From: Morchella semilibera
Taxonomy: Eukaryota; Ascomycota; Pezizomycetes; Pezizales; Morchellaceae
DNA length: 64,000 bases
Direction of reading: 5' to 3'
Assembly (NCBI GenBank): GCA_009192285.1
Contig: CM018604.1
Location: 1,674,001 to 1,738,000, forward strand
Part shown: piece after piece, positions 1-12,170 of the stretch
Layout of the letters: the number at the start of each line of letters is the position of its first letter
Position numbering within the stretch: position 1 is the first letter of the stretch
The notes under the pieces: model-generated
Databases searched by the model: none
What the model saw: only the letters and a program-made list of their open reading frames with translations
What the model was told of the DNA's origin: nothing
Position numbers and translations under genes: made by a program

Positions 1-1862
1 TGTTTCACCGCCTCCAACCTCAGTATTAGCTCGGGCCCAAACAAATAACCGCAGCGCTAGCTAGGCGGCGCCTACTTAAAATTGCATCGCCTTTGGTACC
101 TGAAGATGCAACCTTAGATACCCTCCCCTCCCTCTAAGACGCCTTTCTAAAACACCACCCAATCACACCAACTAAAAGGTGTTTTAGGCGTCCATTATTA
201 ACATTTCTTGGTCCATATTCCAAAGTAAAGCCTTTCCAGTGACTGGATCAGTTGAGGAACTACTACTACGTTTATCTCGGAATCGGCGGGGATGGATAGG
301 GATCCAGGTCAATGGGATTCTACCTTATCGAAGCTCTCCTAATGGAGGGAGAGGGAAAGGCCCATGAACTGCTCTAATACCTAGACGTTGCATATATGCA
401 CTTAGGTAATGAACATATGCGCGCCCCGTCCGCCGACCATTGATGCGCCATCATCATCTTCTCCATCATCGAGCACTCATACCACGCAAGCTTCTTCTTC
501 TCTCCTCCTCCAAACAGCTGGTACGGAAACACCCGCATGGAAACAAAACATACATCACCGATGGCCCTACCTAAAACCAGAGTCTACATATTACATATCC
601 AGGTATATATCTGCCCACATCCACGCATGTCTTGTAATGCGCTGAGCCCACTAGTTAGCCACATCCACATCGTATATAATTCCACATCGAAAAAAAAAAA
701 AAAAAAACTACATCACAACCAATCCACCCCCACCGCCAATTCAGTTTCGACCACCACAACCCAACCAAGTATACTAGCCAGGTCACATATTCCAAACATG
801 ACACTTCAGATCGCGACCGAGATGACCGGTCTGTCTGCCTGTCAGTCTGTCGGTCGATAGAGTAGGTATATATATACCGTCCATACTATCCATCATATTC
901 GCCGCCCAGTGGCAGCAGCAGCCCATGCACAAAGTAATTGGCCAGTCCCACCCAGTCCCCAGCCAACCAGGCCGGCTATCACTTTTAGCAGAGCAGTGGC
1001 ACATAACCCTATAGAAGCAGGAGCCACAGAACGGACGGAGCATGACCGTGCACGTAAGACAGACAGGTGCACATCACATCACCCCCACATCCCACCTATC
1101 TCGACGCTCCAAGTGTTCCAGCCCAGATCACTCTTTGAGCTCACACACGCCCTCTCTCACTCTCTCACTCTCTCACTCTCTCTCTCTATCTCACTCTCTC
1201 TCAGGTGAGTGCCCATGGAGGTACAAGGAGGTCCAGGTTTTATACTGGTATACTACTATACTCTACGTATACAGCTAGCTAGCTATCCATAATTCATCAT
1301 CATCATCATCATCCCAACAACAAAAAAAAACCCAAAAAACCAAATCCAATAATAGTAAAAATAATAATAGTAAAATAATAATAAATAATAAAACATGTAT
1401 TCCCCGTAATTGCCACCGTTTCATTCCGTTTCGTTTCGTTTCCCCAATCCGAATCGTGATTCATAAGTATGTAATAAAAAATGGTGTGTAAAAAGAATAA
1501 AATAAAAAAAAGAGAGACAGAGAGGCGTGATAATAACGAGAACCCCCAAAAGAAATAATTAACCCCAAAGAATTTCATAAAACCATAAACCATAAAGATA
1601 ATAAAAACACACAAAAAAAACTCCCTCTAGCCAAAGAAAAAGAATAAGACAAAAGAGACATTTTCCTGTCCCGTATAGACGAATGTTCCTAAACGCAGTA
1701 GTAACAATAATGATAATATACTCTCACGGGTGCAATAATCCGCCAAAGGGGGAAAAAAAAAAAAACCTGTCCGCCCAATCATTCCCCCTCCACCCTCTCC
1801 CTCTCCCTCTCCCTCTCGGCCACCGCCTCGTCCTCCTCCACGCCCTGAAGCCAACCATGTAG
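1..1862. other. Intergenic, no gene seen
   Basis: No supported coding region. Reading frames here are short and follow simple sequence. The stretch holds a hairpin at 138-192, an A-run near 690-707, a CT-rich microsatellite around 1145-1203, a CAT triplet run near 1297-1312 and a long A/T-rich patch from 1315 to 1625. It lies 3' of the deaminase gene, so it includes that gene's 3' untranslated region. Confidence 0.6.
138..192. repeat. Imperfect inverted repeat (hairpin)
   Basis: GACGCCT followed by TTCTAAAACACC on the left faces GGTGTTTTAGGCGTC on the right, separated by a short loop. The arms differ by a small insertion (TTC). It could be a tiny remnant of an inverted-repeat element or a transcript hairpin. 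No target duplication is clear. Confidence 0.4.
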
Positions 1863-4800
1863 TCACGCCATCTCCGCCTGGGCCTCCGCCTGCTGGGCCT
1901 GCGCACTCCCGCTCCCGCTCCCACTGCCATTCCCATCCCACATAACCTCGAGCCTCAGCACCGCATCCGGGAAAAAGATATCCAGCACCATCTCCTCCAA
2001 GCTCTTCACCACCTCCTTGACCCTCATACCGGTAATCTCCCTCTCGGCGGGCCTCAACGCAGTCCGCACTCTACACCCGACCCGCTGCTTCGCCTCTCCC
2101 GCGCCGCTGCCGCTGCCGCTGTTGTTGTTATCGCTCAATCGGCCGCTAAAGATCTTCTCGCCGAGGGTTTTGTCGTCGTGGTCCGGCCCGGCAAGGTACA
2201 GGGTATACTCCGTCTCCTGGAGCCTCCGCTTCTGGCGCATCCTCTGCTGGAGCAGCGAGGAGGAGGTGGCAGGGGCAGCCTCGGACGACGAAGAGATTGT
2301 CGAGAGGGCGCCGCCGCGCAGGCGTGCGCGGACCGAGGTCTCCGTGTCGCTGTGGTAGGGCGGGATGCCGCGGCTGAGCTGCGCCTGGAAGCCGCTGGCT
2401 TGGACAACGTCTGCGATGGTCATGCCGCGCTTGCGTTGTGCCGTCAGGCCGCTCTCCTGGACAAAGTCTGCCGTGGCGCGGTCAATAGCTGCGCGCTTGC
2501 GGTCGATGGCCGCGGCGGAGATGCGTGGGAGCTTGCTGCTGCTGGTTGGGGAGGCGGTGGCGGCGGTGGTGGGGTCGACGCGCTTGAGGGCGCGGCCGCG
2601 GCGTTCCGTCAATGTGCGTTTGGGTGGGGGGATAGGGTGGGTGGATTCCTCGGAGGAGTCGATGATTGTGATTCCGTGCGGGGTGGCGACGGTGACCGGG
2701 TGCGGAGAGTCATCTTCGCAAGAGTAGGAAGGGGAGTCTTCGGGGTCGGTGGGGAGGAGGGTGGGGGAGGGTGGGATTGTGATGGAGAGCGGGATGGAGA
2801 GCGGGGATGGGGATGGAGTGGTGGGGCCCGCACGCTCGACAACAGCCTCGATGGACGAAGGCGGAGCAGAGGAATTGAAAGACTCGCGAAGTGAGATCTT
2901 ACTGCTACTCTTCTTGAGTCCCAAGCCAGCCGCAACAGCGACGACAGCCGCCGGAACCGCCACCGCCACCGCAGCAGGATTCTGGTCGACGGTCTCGACA
3001 GCATCTGCCTTCCTCTCGACCGACAACGGCGACATTCGCTTCTGCGCGCGGGACCTAGACGGATGGCGCCCAGGGACATTCGGCGATCCCCTCGGCGTAG
3101 TGCGGGTGCTGGTGCTCCCGGCCTCGCTGGACGAAGACCCCTTATACGGCGGGAGCTCGACCATTGTTGGCGAGCCTGCGGTGACGGCCATGGCCATGGC
3201 GGTCTCGAAGCGCGCAACGCTGATTGGCGACTCGCGGCGCAGCAGCGAGGCGGTGATGTGGCCGGGTGATGGCGGGCGTTGTTCACTGGCCAACTCGTGT
3301 TCGTGCTGGACGGGGTTCTCCATGCGGATATATCTGACGGCAGATGGGGAGCGGGACGTAGAGGCCTTGCGGTTGGAGCGTGAGACGGACCTGGGGACGG
3401 GAATGGAGCTCTTGCTGCTGCTGGTTGTGGAGGTTGAGGTAGCATCGGTGGGGTCGGTGTTGGCCCTACGGAGGGGACCAAATGGTTTCGAGACGGACCT
3501 GGGGCTGGGGGACTCGGTGTCTGATGCGGCAGGGACCCTTCTGACCTCCATTGCAGATGCAGAACGGACATGACCACGCCTTGCTGGAATCTCTGGCGCA
3601 GCAGCGGGTCTTCTGGCCACAGAGGCAGACCTCATAGGTGTTTTTGGGGTAACGGGTGGTGCAGCTACAGCCGGTGCAGCCTTTCGAGAGACTCTGACGG
3701 ACTGTGAGCGGGTGATTGTCGCTGTAGTGGCCACTGCCGACTCGGCCTTTGGGGCCTCCACAGGGCTCCCCCGTTTACGTGTGGACCTGGCGACGGAGAC
3801 TGGGCGAGCAGCAGGAGGAGACTCCCTCGCCCTTGACGCGGACCTCTGCGGGAGCGGAGGAGCATCCGCCGCCATGATTGCCGGCATACGCTCGACTGTT
3901 GCTGCCACGACTGCTGCTGTTTCTGCTGCTGCCGGGGAATCAACAACGTGCTTGCTTCGTGATTGGCGTTTTGTGTGGGGGTGGTGGTGGTGGTGGGCCT
4001 TGTTGGACTCCTTGGACGAGTCCTCGCTGACGGAGGTGCAGCTGGACTCGGACGATAGGTGTGGAGAACTCGGCTCCGGGCTTGAGCTGTCGCCGGAGGA
4101 GTCGGTGAGCTTTGATGTTGCCTCGTCCTGCTCTTGCTCCTGCTCCTGCTCGTGTTGCTTTTGTTGTTGTTGTGGCTTTGGGGTCTGGCGTGCAGAGGCC
4201 CGGATGTTTTGGAGGTTTGAGGCAGCGGTGCTGGGGCGTGAGAAGCTGGGTGAGATTGGAGATAGTGGCGATCTTGGAGTGATGAAGCCAGACGAAGAAG
4301 TAGCAGCAGTAGCAGAAATAATAGCATTGACAGGAGTATTCGAGACTGGCGGTGGAAGTGTAGCAATAAGTGACTTGTGATGTGGACTCGACTCCTCTGG
4401 CTTCTCCCACAGCATCTTCTTACACGAGTCCTCAATGATCCTCGCCATTTTCTCCACCACAAAGTCCAGCATGACCGCGTTCTCGGGACTCGCACAACGA
4501 ATGGTGGGCACGGTCCAGGCATGATAAATATTCTGGTGCGCCTTCGAGACGGTGAAGCGTCGCTGCAGCTGCAGGAACAGCCCACACAGAAAGCACGACT
4601 TCTTGCTGCACCCAATGAACCCCGGGTGGTCAATGTGCGCGTTCTCCTCGTAGAACTTGACCAGCTGGATCTCTGCGTGCGTCGTGGGCGCGCTCTGACA
4701 CAGGTCCTGGAACTTTCCAGCCAGCTTCTCGTTACTCAGGTCCGTGATTGTGCGGAGCCGGCTCATGGATAACGCCTCATTTGCGGAGCCCGTGAGGTCC

Positions 4801-6043
4801 TGCGCCACATCGCCGACATAGACGCCCTTGAAGCCGCTTGCGGCCTTTTCGTCGAGGGCTGGCAGCGCGGGCACGGTGTCGACCTGTGCGCCTGTGAAGA
4901 GGTCTGGGAACTTTCTTGCGGCGGCCACGAGCGCGTTGCTGGCGGTGCGGTAGCGCCCGAGCTTCTCAACCATCTGGACGATCTGGCGGCGGCTCGCGGC
5001 CGTCTTGAGGCCGCTCTTGAAGATACGGGAGCTGCGGAAGCGGTAGCAGGTGTCGAGGAGGCGGTCGAGGTCTCTGGTGCACTGGGCGAGGTCTGTGGTG
5101 CTGGTCACGCGGATGCAGAGGTCGTAGATCTTCTGCAGGACCGGGTGGGCATCGTCCGTGGGCAGGGGGAGACTAGATTCCGAGTCGAGACGGGGGGCAA
5201 GGGCTTCCTCAAAGTGGGTGGACAGGGGGCGGGTGCCGTGGGTGAAACGGTCGACGAGGTCGGCTTGGACTTTGGCTTTTTCGAGGTCCAGGACATGGGC
5301 CCAGACGGTGGCTTTGATGTCAGAATCGGTGTGATCTGTTGGGAGTGTAAAAATTGTCTCTTGTTAACGCCGGTTCTCGTTTCACGGGAGGAGAGAATAT
5401 ACTCGGGGTAGAAAAAAAAATAAAAAATAAAAAACATGGGGCTGCGATCATTGCCATTGCTAGTGCTTAGTAGCTCTTAGCTACTACTAAGCTTCCGCCC
5501 ACAACCAACAACTAGCAATAGCCACAACCACAACCCCCAATATCAAACAGCCAAACATCAATGAAAAAAGAAAGAAAAGGGAAATAAAAGTAAAAACCCA
5601 CCCTCATCAGCCCTTCTCCCAACCTCCCTCACAACCCCTCTCAACCCCTCCAGCACCTCCCTCGGTACACCCTCATTCATCGCAATCCTAAACCTCAACC
5701 TCACCCCTCCCCCCTTCCCTCCCTCCTCTCTCGGCACCTCCTCGATACAGCACGCAGCACCACTCCCGTCCCCGGCAGCCAGGAACGCAAAATGGTCCGC
5801 AATCTCCCTCTCCGTCTTTGGCGGCAGGCACCGGCGGCGGCGCCTCGACTCCTCCTCCTGCTCGAGCGTGATCGAGTGCTCGGTGGTGATGGGTGCGGGC
5901 GTAACAAGGCATTGCAGCGCAACCAGCTGCACAAACTTCTTCCGGGAGCGCTCGGGCCATGTGAAGGTATTTGGGTCTGTGGGGACCTCGATATCGTGGA
6001 TTGGGGGGCGGGAGGAGGCGCGGCTGCGGCGGCGGACGGACAT
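1863..6043 (-). CDS. OTT_1508-like deaminase domain protein
   Basis: Two exons on the minus strand, 6043-5602 and 5335-1863, joined in phase (donor GTGGGT, acceptor CAACAG), give 1304 residues. The start at 6043 opens an Arg/Ser-rich N-terminus. Around residues 367-398 there is a HAE motif (His367, Glu369) followed by a Cys390-x4-Cys395-x2-Cys398 cluster. This is the zinc and catalytic signature of the fungal OTT_1508-like branch of the nucleotide deaminase superfamily, in which His and two Cys bind zinc and Glu moves protons. The C-terminal two thirds is Ser/Pro/Ala/Thr-rich with His and Gln runs and looks disordered. The extreme C-terminus (LRLEVMWDGNGSG) is Gly/Ser-rich. The substrate of this family is unknown; base deamination of nucleic acid or nucleotide is inferred from the fold. 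The neighbouring TRM6 gene lies on the same strand 3.2 kb away and need not be related. Confidence 0.8.
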
Positions 6044-9000
6044 GGTTGCTATCTGTTGCTATCTTTGTTCGTCGTTGTAGTAGGTAGTCCTTAGTGTTCT
6101 TTTGGGGGAGCTGGGTATAGCCCACGGGTCATGAAACTGTTGTGAATGGACTCTGGATGCTGTATGTAGTAGGTAAGTAGATATGTAATTTCCAGTCCCC
6201 TTTCCCTTTTTTTTTTTTTTGGTTCCGGATTCCTCTTTCCCTTCTTCTTCTTTCACCTGAAATCAGGTATATATATATATATATAACCACCTTTTTTTTT
6301 CTTCCTTTCAAACTCGAACCACCTTACCAGCAGGTGATAGTAGATAGGTACGCACGGTGTGTGTGTGTGAGTGTGTATTGAATCGGGGGGGGGGGTATAA
6401 CAGATAAATATAAAAAAAAGGGGGGGGGGGTGTGGTTGTGGTTGCGGTGATCGTTTTATTTCAACTATATAAAAAAAGCAGAAGCATCATCAGTATCAGG
6501 ATCATCAACACCAGCAGCAAGCAGGACCAGCAGCAGCAGCAGCAGCAGGACCAGCAGCGGACATGCATTAGCAGAAAGCAACAATTCCGTTCAGGCCACC
6601 CTTGATATATACCTTCTTTTTTTTTTTTTTTTTTTTTTTCTTTTCAAACGCACTCCGCAGTGCAGCGGGGGGTGGGAAGGAGAGAGTTACGAGTTTTTTT
6701 CACTTCACTCGCCTTCTTCCCCCTCTGCCCCATCCATGTAGGTAGGTGTATGTAGGCAGGCAGGTATGTAACTCCTCTGAGAGCAGCTGCTGCTGCTCTA
6801 CCCCACAAGACAAGAGTTCCTGCTCCTGCTCCTAGCTACATGCTAGCTAGCCTTTTTTTCCTCTCGCTGCTCGTACCAATGGATGCGTCCACGTCAACGC
6901 CATGGTGTGGGTGAGCGAGTGAGTGAATGAGTGAGAGAAAAGGAAAAAAAAAAAAAAAGGGATCTCTGGCGATAGGCCCGAGGATCGATAGGCACAGGCA
7001 GGCAGGCGGGTTACATGAAATGCGGATAAAGCAATAAATTGTGTTGCCCAGCCAGCCCCAGCCCCATCCACTTGTTACAAACTGGCCTGGCCTGGGGGGG
7101 GGGTTCCTTTTCCTGCAGAGACAACCGTTACGACTGGAACAAGTGAAGTTAGGGAGGAGTAGGTAGGTACATAGGGTATAGAGGTAGAGGCAGACTCAAT
7201 TGCTCAATTGCCATCACCATCAAGTAGAGTCCTACTTAAGGTATCGGTTTCTGGACTGGCCTGGCCTGGCCTCTGGTCTGGTCTGGTCTGGTCTGGTCTG
7301 GTTTGGTTTGGCTTGGGGTGGTTGGCTCGTCTGCTGGCCAGCACGACTCGTCCTGACCCCAGTCATACATTACAAGAATTCATGTAGAGTACTCATCACG
7401 TACTCTACTCTACTCTCTCTGCTAACTCTTCTCCTTACTCCTCTTAGGTACCTACATGTACATACACAGAGCACATCCTCTGCCGCATACCTGCCCACTA
7501 TCATACGAATAATACCATTCACTCTCGGGGGTGTGTGTGAGTAGAAGAAGGAGGAGCGCATCCGAAAGAAGCACCACCCGCAGGACGGACCGCGAGAAAT
7601 CGAATCGCAGAGGGAATCTTACAGCCCACGGAAAAAACGGACGGTATGGGATTGGATGAAGGGAGGGAAGCATTAATCAAGCAGGTAAGCAGGTAAGAAA
7701 GCAAGAATAGCAGCAGCTGTAATCTGTATGTAGCAGTACTGCTCGTATGTAGTCAGGTTAGGTATCCGGTATGTAGAGAGCAGAGTAGAGAGTAGAGTAA
7801 GAAGTACCTACATACATACATACCTTAGACAGGAAAGCCAACAGGATCCCTCCATCTACCATACATACCTTCACCGCCCCCTCATGCTCATGCTCATGCT
7901 CATCAATCCTCTTCTCTTCTAGATACCCAGAATTATAGTACCTACCTACCTACATAGAGAATACACTCCACCCGTATCGCCCACATTCCAACCCCAACCA
8001 CAGCCGAGAGGGGGAAGGTGAAACCCCACTAACTTCCCCCCGTTCCGCTGTACGGAGAATTTTGGCTCGGCACGAACCGGGGGAGGGAAAGACAACGCGA
8101 CCGGGTAGAGCGCACAGAAAATGGGAAAAACTTGTCTCCGGACAGGGCAGGAATATCCCTCTCCCTCTCTACTTTACTCCTAGCAGCATGTGGATGTATG
8201 TGATGTGTATGTAATGAATGTAGCCCGGGGAAGGGTCCTCTTCTCTGCTTCTCTTCTCTCTCTTTAGGAGTGAGTAGAGTATTGTAACTCCTCTCCCTCT
8301 CTCGCTATCCGCATTTTACCCGCGAGCCAACTGGATCAATGATAGCAAACCCACTTCCACTCCACCGTCCACCGCCAGTTTCAAGTTCGCAGTGACGCAA
8401 AAAAACATTCATGCTTTAAAAAAAAAAAAAGCATCAAACCAAAAGACTAAATTTAAGCTTGTTACAAAAAAAAAAAAGGGCGGCATAAACAAGTACCTAC
8501 TCGCCGAGTTACAAACAAGGTTGTTACAAGGCTACTGTTGTATCGTGGAGAAACAGTTTTAGAGTCCTTCCTGCCCGTGGCGCACGCAACAACCTAATGT
8601 ACCAGGATCCCCCCCCCCCTCAGAGCAAACGCCCTTCTCATCATCATCATCATCATCTGTAACACGCAACCCTTTTTTGTGAATTGTGAGCCCTATTTTA
8701 CCCACCACCACTTACCACCGCAGTGATGCCATTCCCGGAGCAATTGGAGGGAGATCGAGGTGCGCCTGGAAGTAAGTAAATACGATGGAGCTCTAGTCCA
8801 TTATGCCACCTGGGATTTACGCTGCAGAGAGGAGGGAGGGGGTACATTGAGTAGGTATTCCCCCCATAGGTACCGCTGTGGGCTGTGAGTGAGTGGGGTC
8901 ACGTACGTAGATCACGGCTGCACTGATCGCCCGGAGGAGGTGGGGTATCTGAAGGATCCGAAACAGGACGGACAAACGGGCACGGTGAAGAAGGATTAGA

Positions 9001-9243
9001 GGAAAGAGGGGGACAAAAGCAAAAGCAAACGCAAACAGAATAGAAGAGAAGAGAAGAGAGGAGAGGAGAAGAGAAGAGAAGAGAGGAGAGGAGAAGAGAA
9101 GAGAAGAGGTGACCGCAACAGCAGGACTTTTTAATTGCTACGGGAATATTATCTATGCCCATACGAATTGCTGTATTGAAAAAAAAAAAGAAAAGAAAAA
9201 AACAAACAAACAGAGAAGAAAAAAAGAATGTATACCCCTATAG
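6044..9243. other. Intergenic, microsatellite-rich
   Basis: 3.2 kb between the start of the deaminase gene and the end of TRM6, with no supported gene. It contains TATATA and TG runs (6268-6380), a CAG run (about 6526-6548), a T-run of more than 20 (about 6617-6640), a GGTCT pentanucleotide run (7270-7305), a CTCATG hexanucleotide run (about 7881-7902), a GAGAA/GAGAG pentanucleotide run (about 9040-9108) and many TACCTA/TAGGTA words. It presumably carries the deaminase promoter next to 6043. Confidence 0.6.
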
Positions 9244-11095
9244 CTATACATCTCCCCTCTCGCCCTTGATCCTTTTCTGCGGGCTGCCCATCTCCTCCCC
9301 CACCTCCCCCTCCCCCACCTCCCCATTCTCCTCCTCCTTCCTCTTCTTGCCTGCCCTCCACACGCCCCTGGCCTCCACCTTCCCCACCACCGGCACCACC
9401 CTCGTCGCACACATGATGCACCCCTCCCCGCCGCCCCTACTCGTCATGACCGGATGCGTCCTCCCGGGCAACACCTGATACCTCCTGGCGCGACTCTCCA
9501 TGACCGTCGGCGCCAGCAGCAACGTCGGGTCTAGCCCCTCGCCCCCTCCGTTCGCGATCCACTCCGCCTTCTTCGCGCTACTGTAGAGGTCTGCAACCTC
9601 CGTGACGCTCTCCCTAGCGCTGCCATAGACGGCGATCTGCGCGCTGCCGCGCAGCAGTGGTACCGCCCACCGCAGCACCCCCGACAGCTCCATATATCCC
9701 GCCACCAAGAGGCCGTCAAAGCCGCCGGCGGCCGTTGCGTCCGCGATTGCCCTGGCGTGTTGCCAGCGCCGAAGCTTGCGGTAGTAGGTTCCGCGCTTGC
9801 CACTCCTGAGGTCTGTGAGGCCCGGCGGCTCGACGGGGCGCTGTAGCGTCATGTCTGACTCTGGTGAGACGACCTGTAGCCAGTTGAGGGTGTGGAGGTG
9901 TGTGTGCAGCGGATGGGAGGGAGTGGGGTTGTTGGTGTCGTAAGAGAAGTATTTGAGCAATGAGAGATTGGGCTGCTCGTTGGGGTGAATGAGCGTTATC
10001 GTGTTGCAAGTCTTGAGGGGCGCAGGTGGCGGGTGCAGGCGTGTCGTGTATGGAGCAGCAGCTGTAACAGGGTCAGTGGTGTCTGCGGCGGGGTCCTCGG
10101 GGGTGTCGGCGGGCTCTACGGCAGCGGCGGCGGCATTGCCATCGTCCTTGTTCTCGTCAGAGGTGTCGTTGTCGGGGGCGTGGTGGAGGAGTCCCAAGCG
10201 TTCTGCAACGGCCGCGACGAGCAGGCCGCCGGTCTCATCGACGACTAGCCAGCGGCCGCCGTAGTGCACGTTGGCTAGTGACAGCATGAGGCCTAGGGTC
10301 TCGTCGCGGAGATCAAGGATCTTTTGCGGCTCCTTGGCATCGAGGAGGTAGTTGTTGAGGGCGCTGACGGTTAGTGGGAGGACGGTGAAGCGGCGGAGGA
10401 ACTTTTTGGTCTTGCGCAGGGTGTACTTTTGGAGGGAGAAGGGCGTCTTTTGGTGGATTGCGGTGTGCGAGGAGAGGAGTTTTTGGACGAGGTCCTGGAA
10501 AAGGTGGAGAGATTAGTTAGATTGTGAATTTCTAGATAGAGAATAGGTTTATAGGAATTGGGGGGGCGCAATTGCAATTGCAATTGCAATTGCAGTAAGC
10601 CATTGTGGTAATGATAGTGTCAATGATCACACTACCACAATCACCCCCGACCCTCCAAACCTGAATCAAAAAACTTATACATACCCTCCCCGACCCCGTC
10701 CCCATCTTCTTTGCCTCTTCAATTTCCTCCCAACTCATCTTCTGCGCATTCGGATCATCGACCGTCTCCCTATTCGTGCGCATGCCCTCCTCGCCCTCGC
10801 CCGCGACCTCGAGCTCGTAGTGTCCGCCAGCCTCTACCTCGGCGTCTGCGTCGCCACCGAGCACATCGCGCGTAATCTCCGCAGCACTCACAGCACGTAG
10901 ACCAGACAGGGGCGCATCAAGGATGTCGAAGGTGAGGTTGTAGGGGCGGTAGAGGAGCGCGTTGGACGGGAAGGACCCAAACTTTCCGAGTGATATTGTG
11001 GTGTCGGGGGTGATGAGGAGGATGCGGGGGGCGCCGGAGGGGAGGCGTATAAGGATATGCGTGTGGGGGAGGATGCGGTCATGCGGGGATGCCAT
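9244..11095 (-). CDS. TRM6: tRNA (adenine-58-N1) methyltransferase non-catalytic subunit TRM6
   Basis: Exons 11095-10685 and 10494-9244 joined in phase 0 (donor GTATGT, acceptor TTCCAG) encode 553 residues, usual for fungal TRM6/Gcd10. In yeast this subunit pairs with catalytic Trm61 in the nucleus to make 1-methyladenosine at position 58 of tRNAs, which stabilises initiator Met-tRNA. The N-terminus (PHTHILIRLPSG, then TISLGKFG and DDPNAQKMSWEEIEEAKK) and the start of exon 2 (QKTPFSLQKYTLRKTKKF) match the Gcd10 family. The C-terminal half keeps the methyltransferase-like fold (NVHYGGRWLVVDETGGLL). It lacks a clear S-adenosylmethionine motif, as expected for the non-catalytic partner. The C-terminal tail is Lys/Glu-rich. 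The intron of 190 bases is long for this window and carries a CAATTG repeat. Confidence 0.93.
10569..10594. repeat. CAATTG hexanucleotide microsatellite inside the TRM6 intron
   Basis: Four tandem copies of CAATTG plus a partial copy lie within the single TRM6 intron. The unit is itself a palindrome. Length variation here would not alter the protein. Confidence 0.85.
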
Positions 11096-12170
11096 TTTTA
11101 GAATTCTCTGTCCAGGTTGGGGGGGTGGAGGGGGTCTAGAGGGGGGTCTAGAGGGGGGTGGAGAGAGAAGCGGTGGTAGAGGAGAGTGAAGATGTCCAAA
11201 GAGAGAAAATTGTGAGTTACGGATGCCAAGAGATTGATACGGTATAAAGCGAGAGATGTAATTTAGCCATGGTGGGTTAGGGGTCGAACTGCTGGTAGGG
11301 CTGGGAAATCCGGGGAATGAATTAAATGTGATGGAATCGATGTGATGTGATGGTGCCTGTGTTACAACTCGTTAGATAGATCTTTCTATAATAATAACAA
11401 TAACATTGATAATAAGACCTTTTGGAGGGCTGCATCATATGCGCCGAGCAGATGTGTGCCTGTCTTAATGATGATGATGGCCATGGGGCATATCCGCTGC
11501 TATCGCGATCCCGATTAATCTGTTTTTCTGCCTGTCATGTATCTAATCTGTCCATCCGCCTGTCCCACCGGGTATGCACAAGACGGTTTATGGTAATGGG
11601 TAAAAACAAATAAAAAAATAAAAAAATGCATCTATGCACTCGATCTCATCGTTTCCTCCACGGGATGGTGCTGGTGGTGGTGGTGGCCATGGAAGGTGGG
11701 GAAAATACATGTATTTATTATTAATTATTGTATTCATATATATATGTTGACCCCCCCCGCCCTGAAGTGAAAAAAAATAAAAGTCATGAACCGGTCTGGT
11801 ATGTTCGATCTGATCGAGTTCAAGGTCTCGGGATAAAAGAGAACCGATCCATCTTGAACAGTTGGAGATCTGAGGGATATGCCCACCCCCACCATCGATT
11901 CACCACCCGCCCCATCCGCATTGATTGACTTAGATGATGACCCCCGGATGAAATGGGCTGAGGAGGAGGAGGAGGAGGAGGAGGAGGTCTTTGCGCTTGA
12001 GATGAAATCATTATGGTTTATGTCTTCCCCCTCTTCCCCCTCGCAATGTGTGCTAATAATATTAGATATCCGCAATATCCTTAAGCTTATTGGTGATATC
12101 ATCACTGGGGAGTCGACATCGGATGCTATTTGTCTCTGCGGGGTTTTTTTTTTTGAATGATTGAGGGGTC
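11096..12170. other. Intergenic, TRM6 upstream region
   Basis: No supported gene. The sequence just upstream of TRM6 is G-rich with two GGGGGGTCTAGA-like words (11120-11160). Further away are ATG/GAT triplets near 11468, a C-run near 11750 and a GAG triplet run at 11960-11987. Confidence 0.55.
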
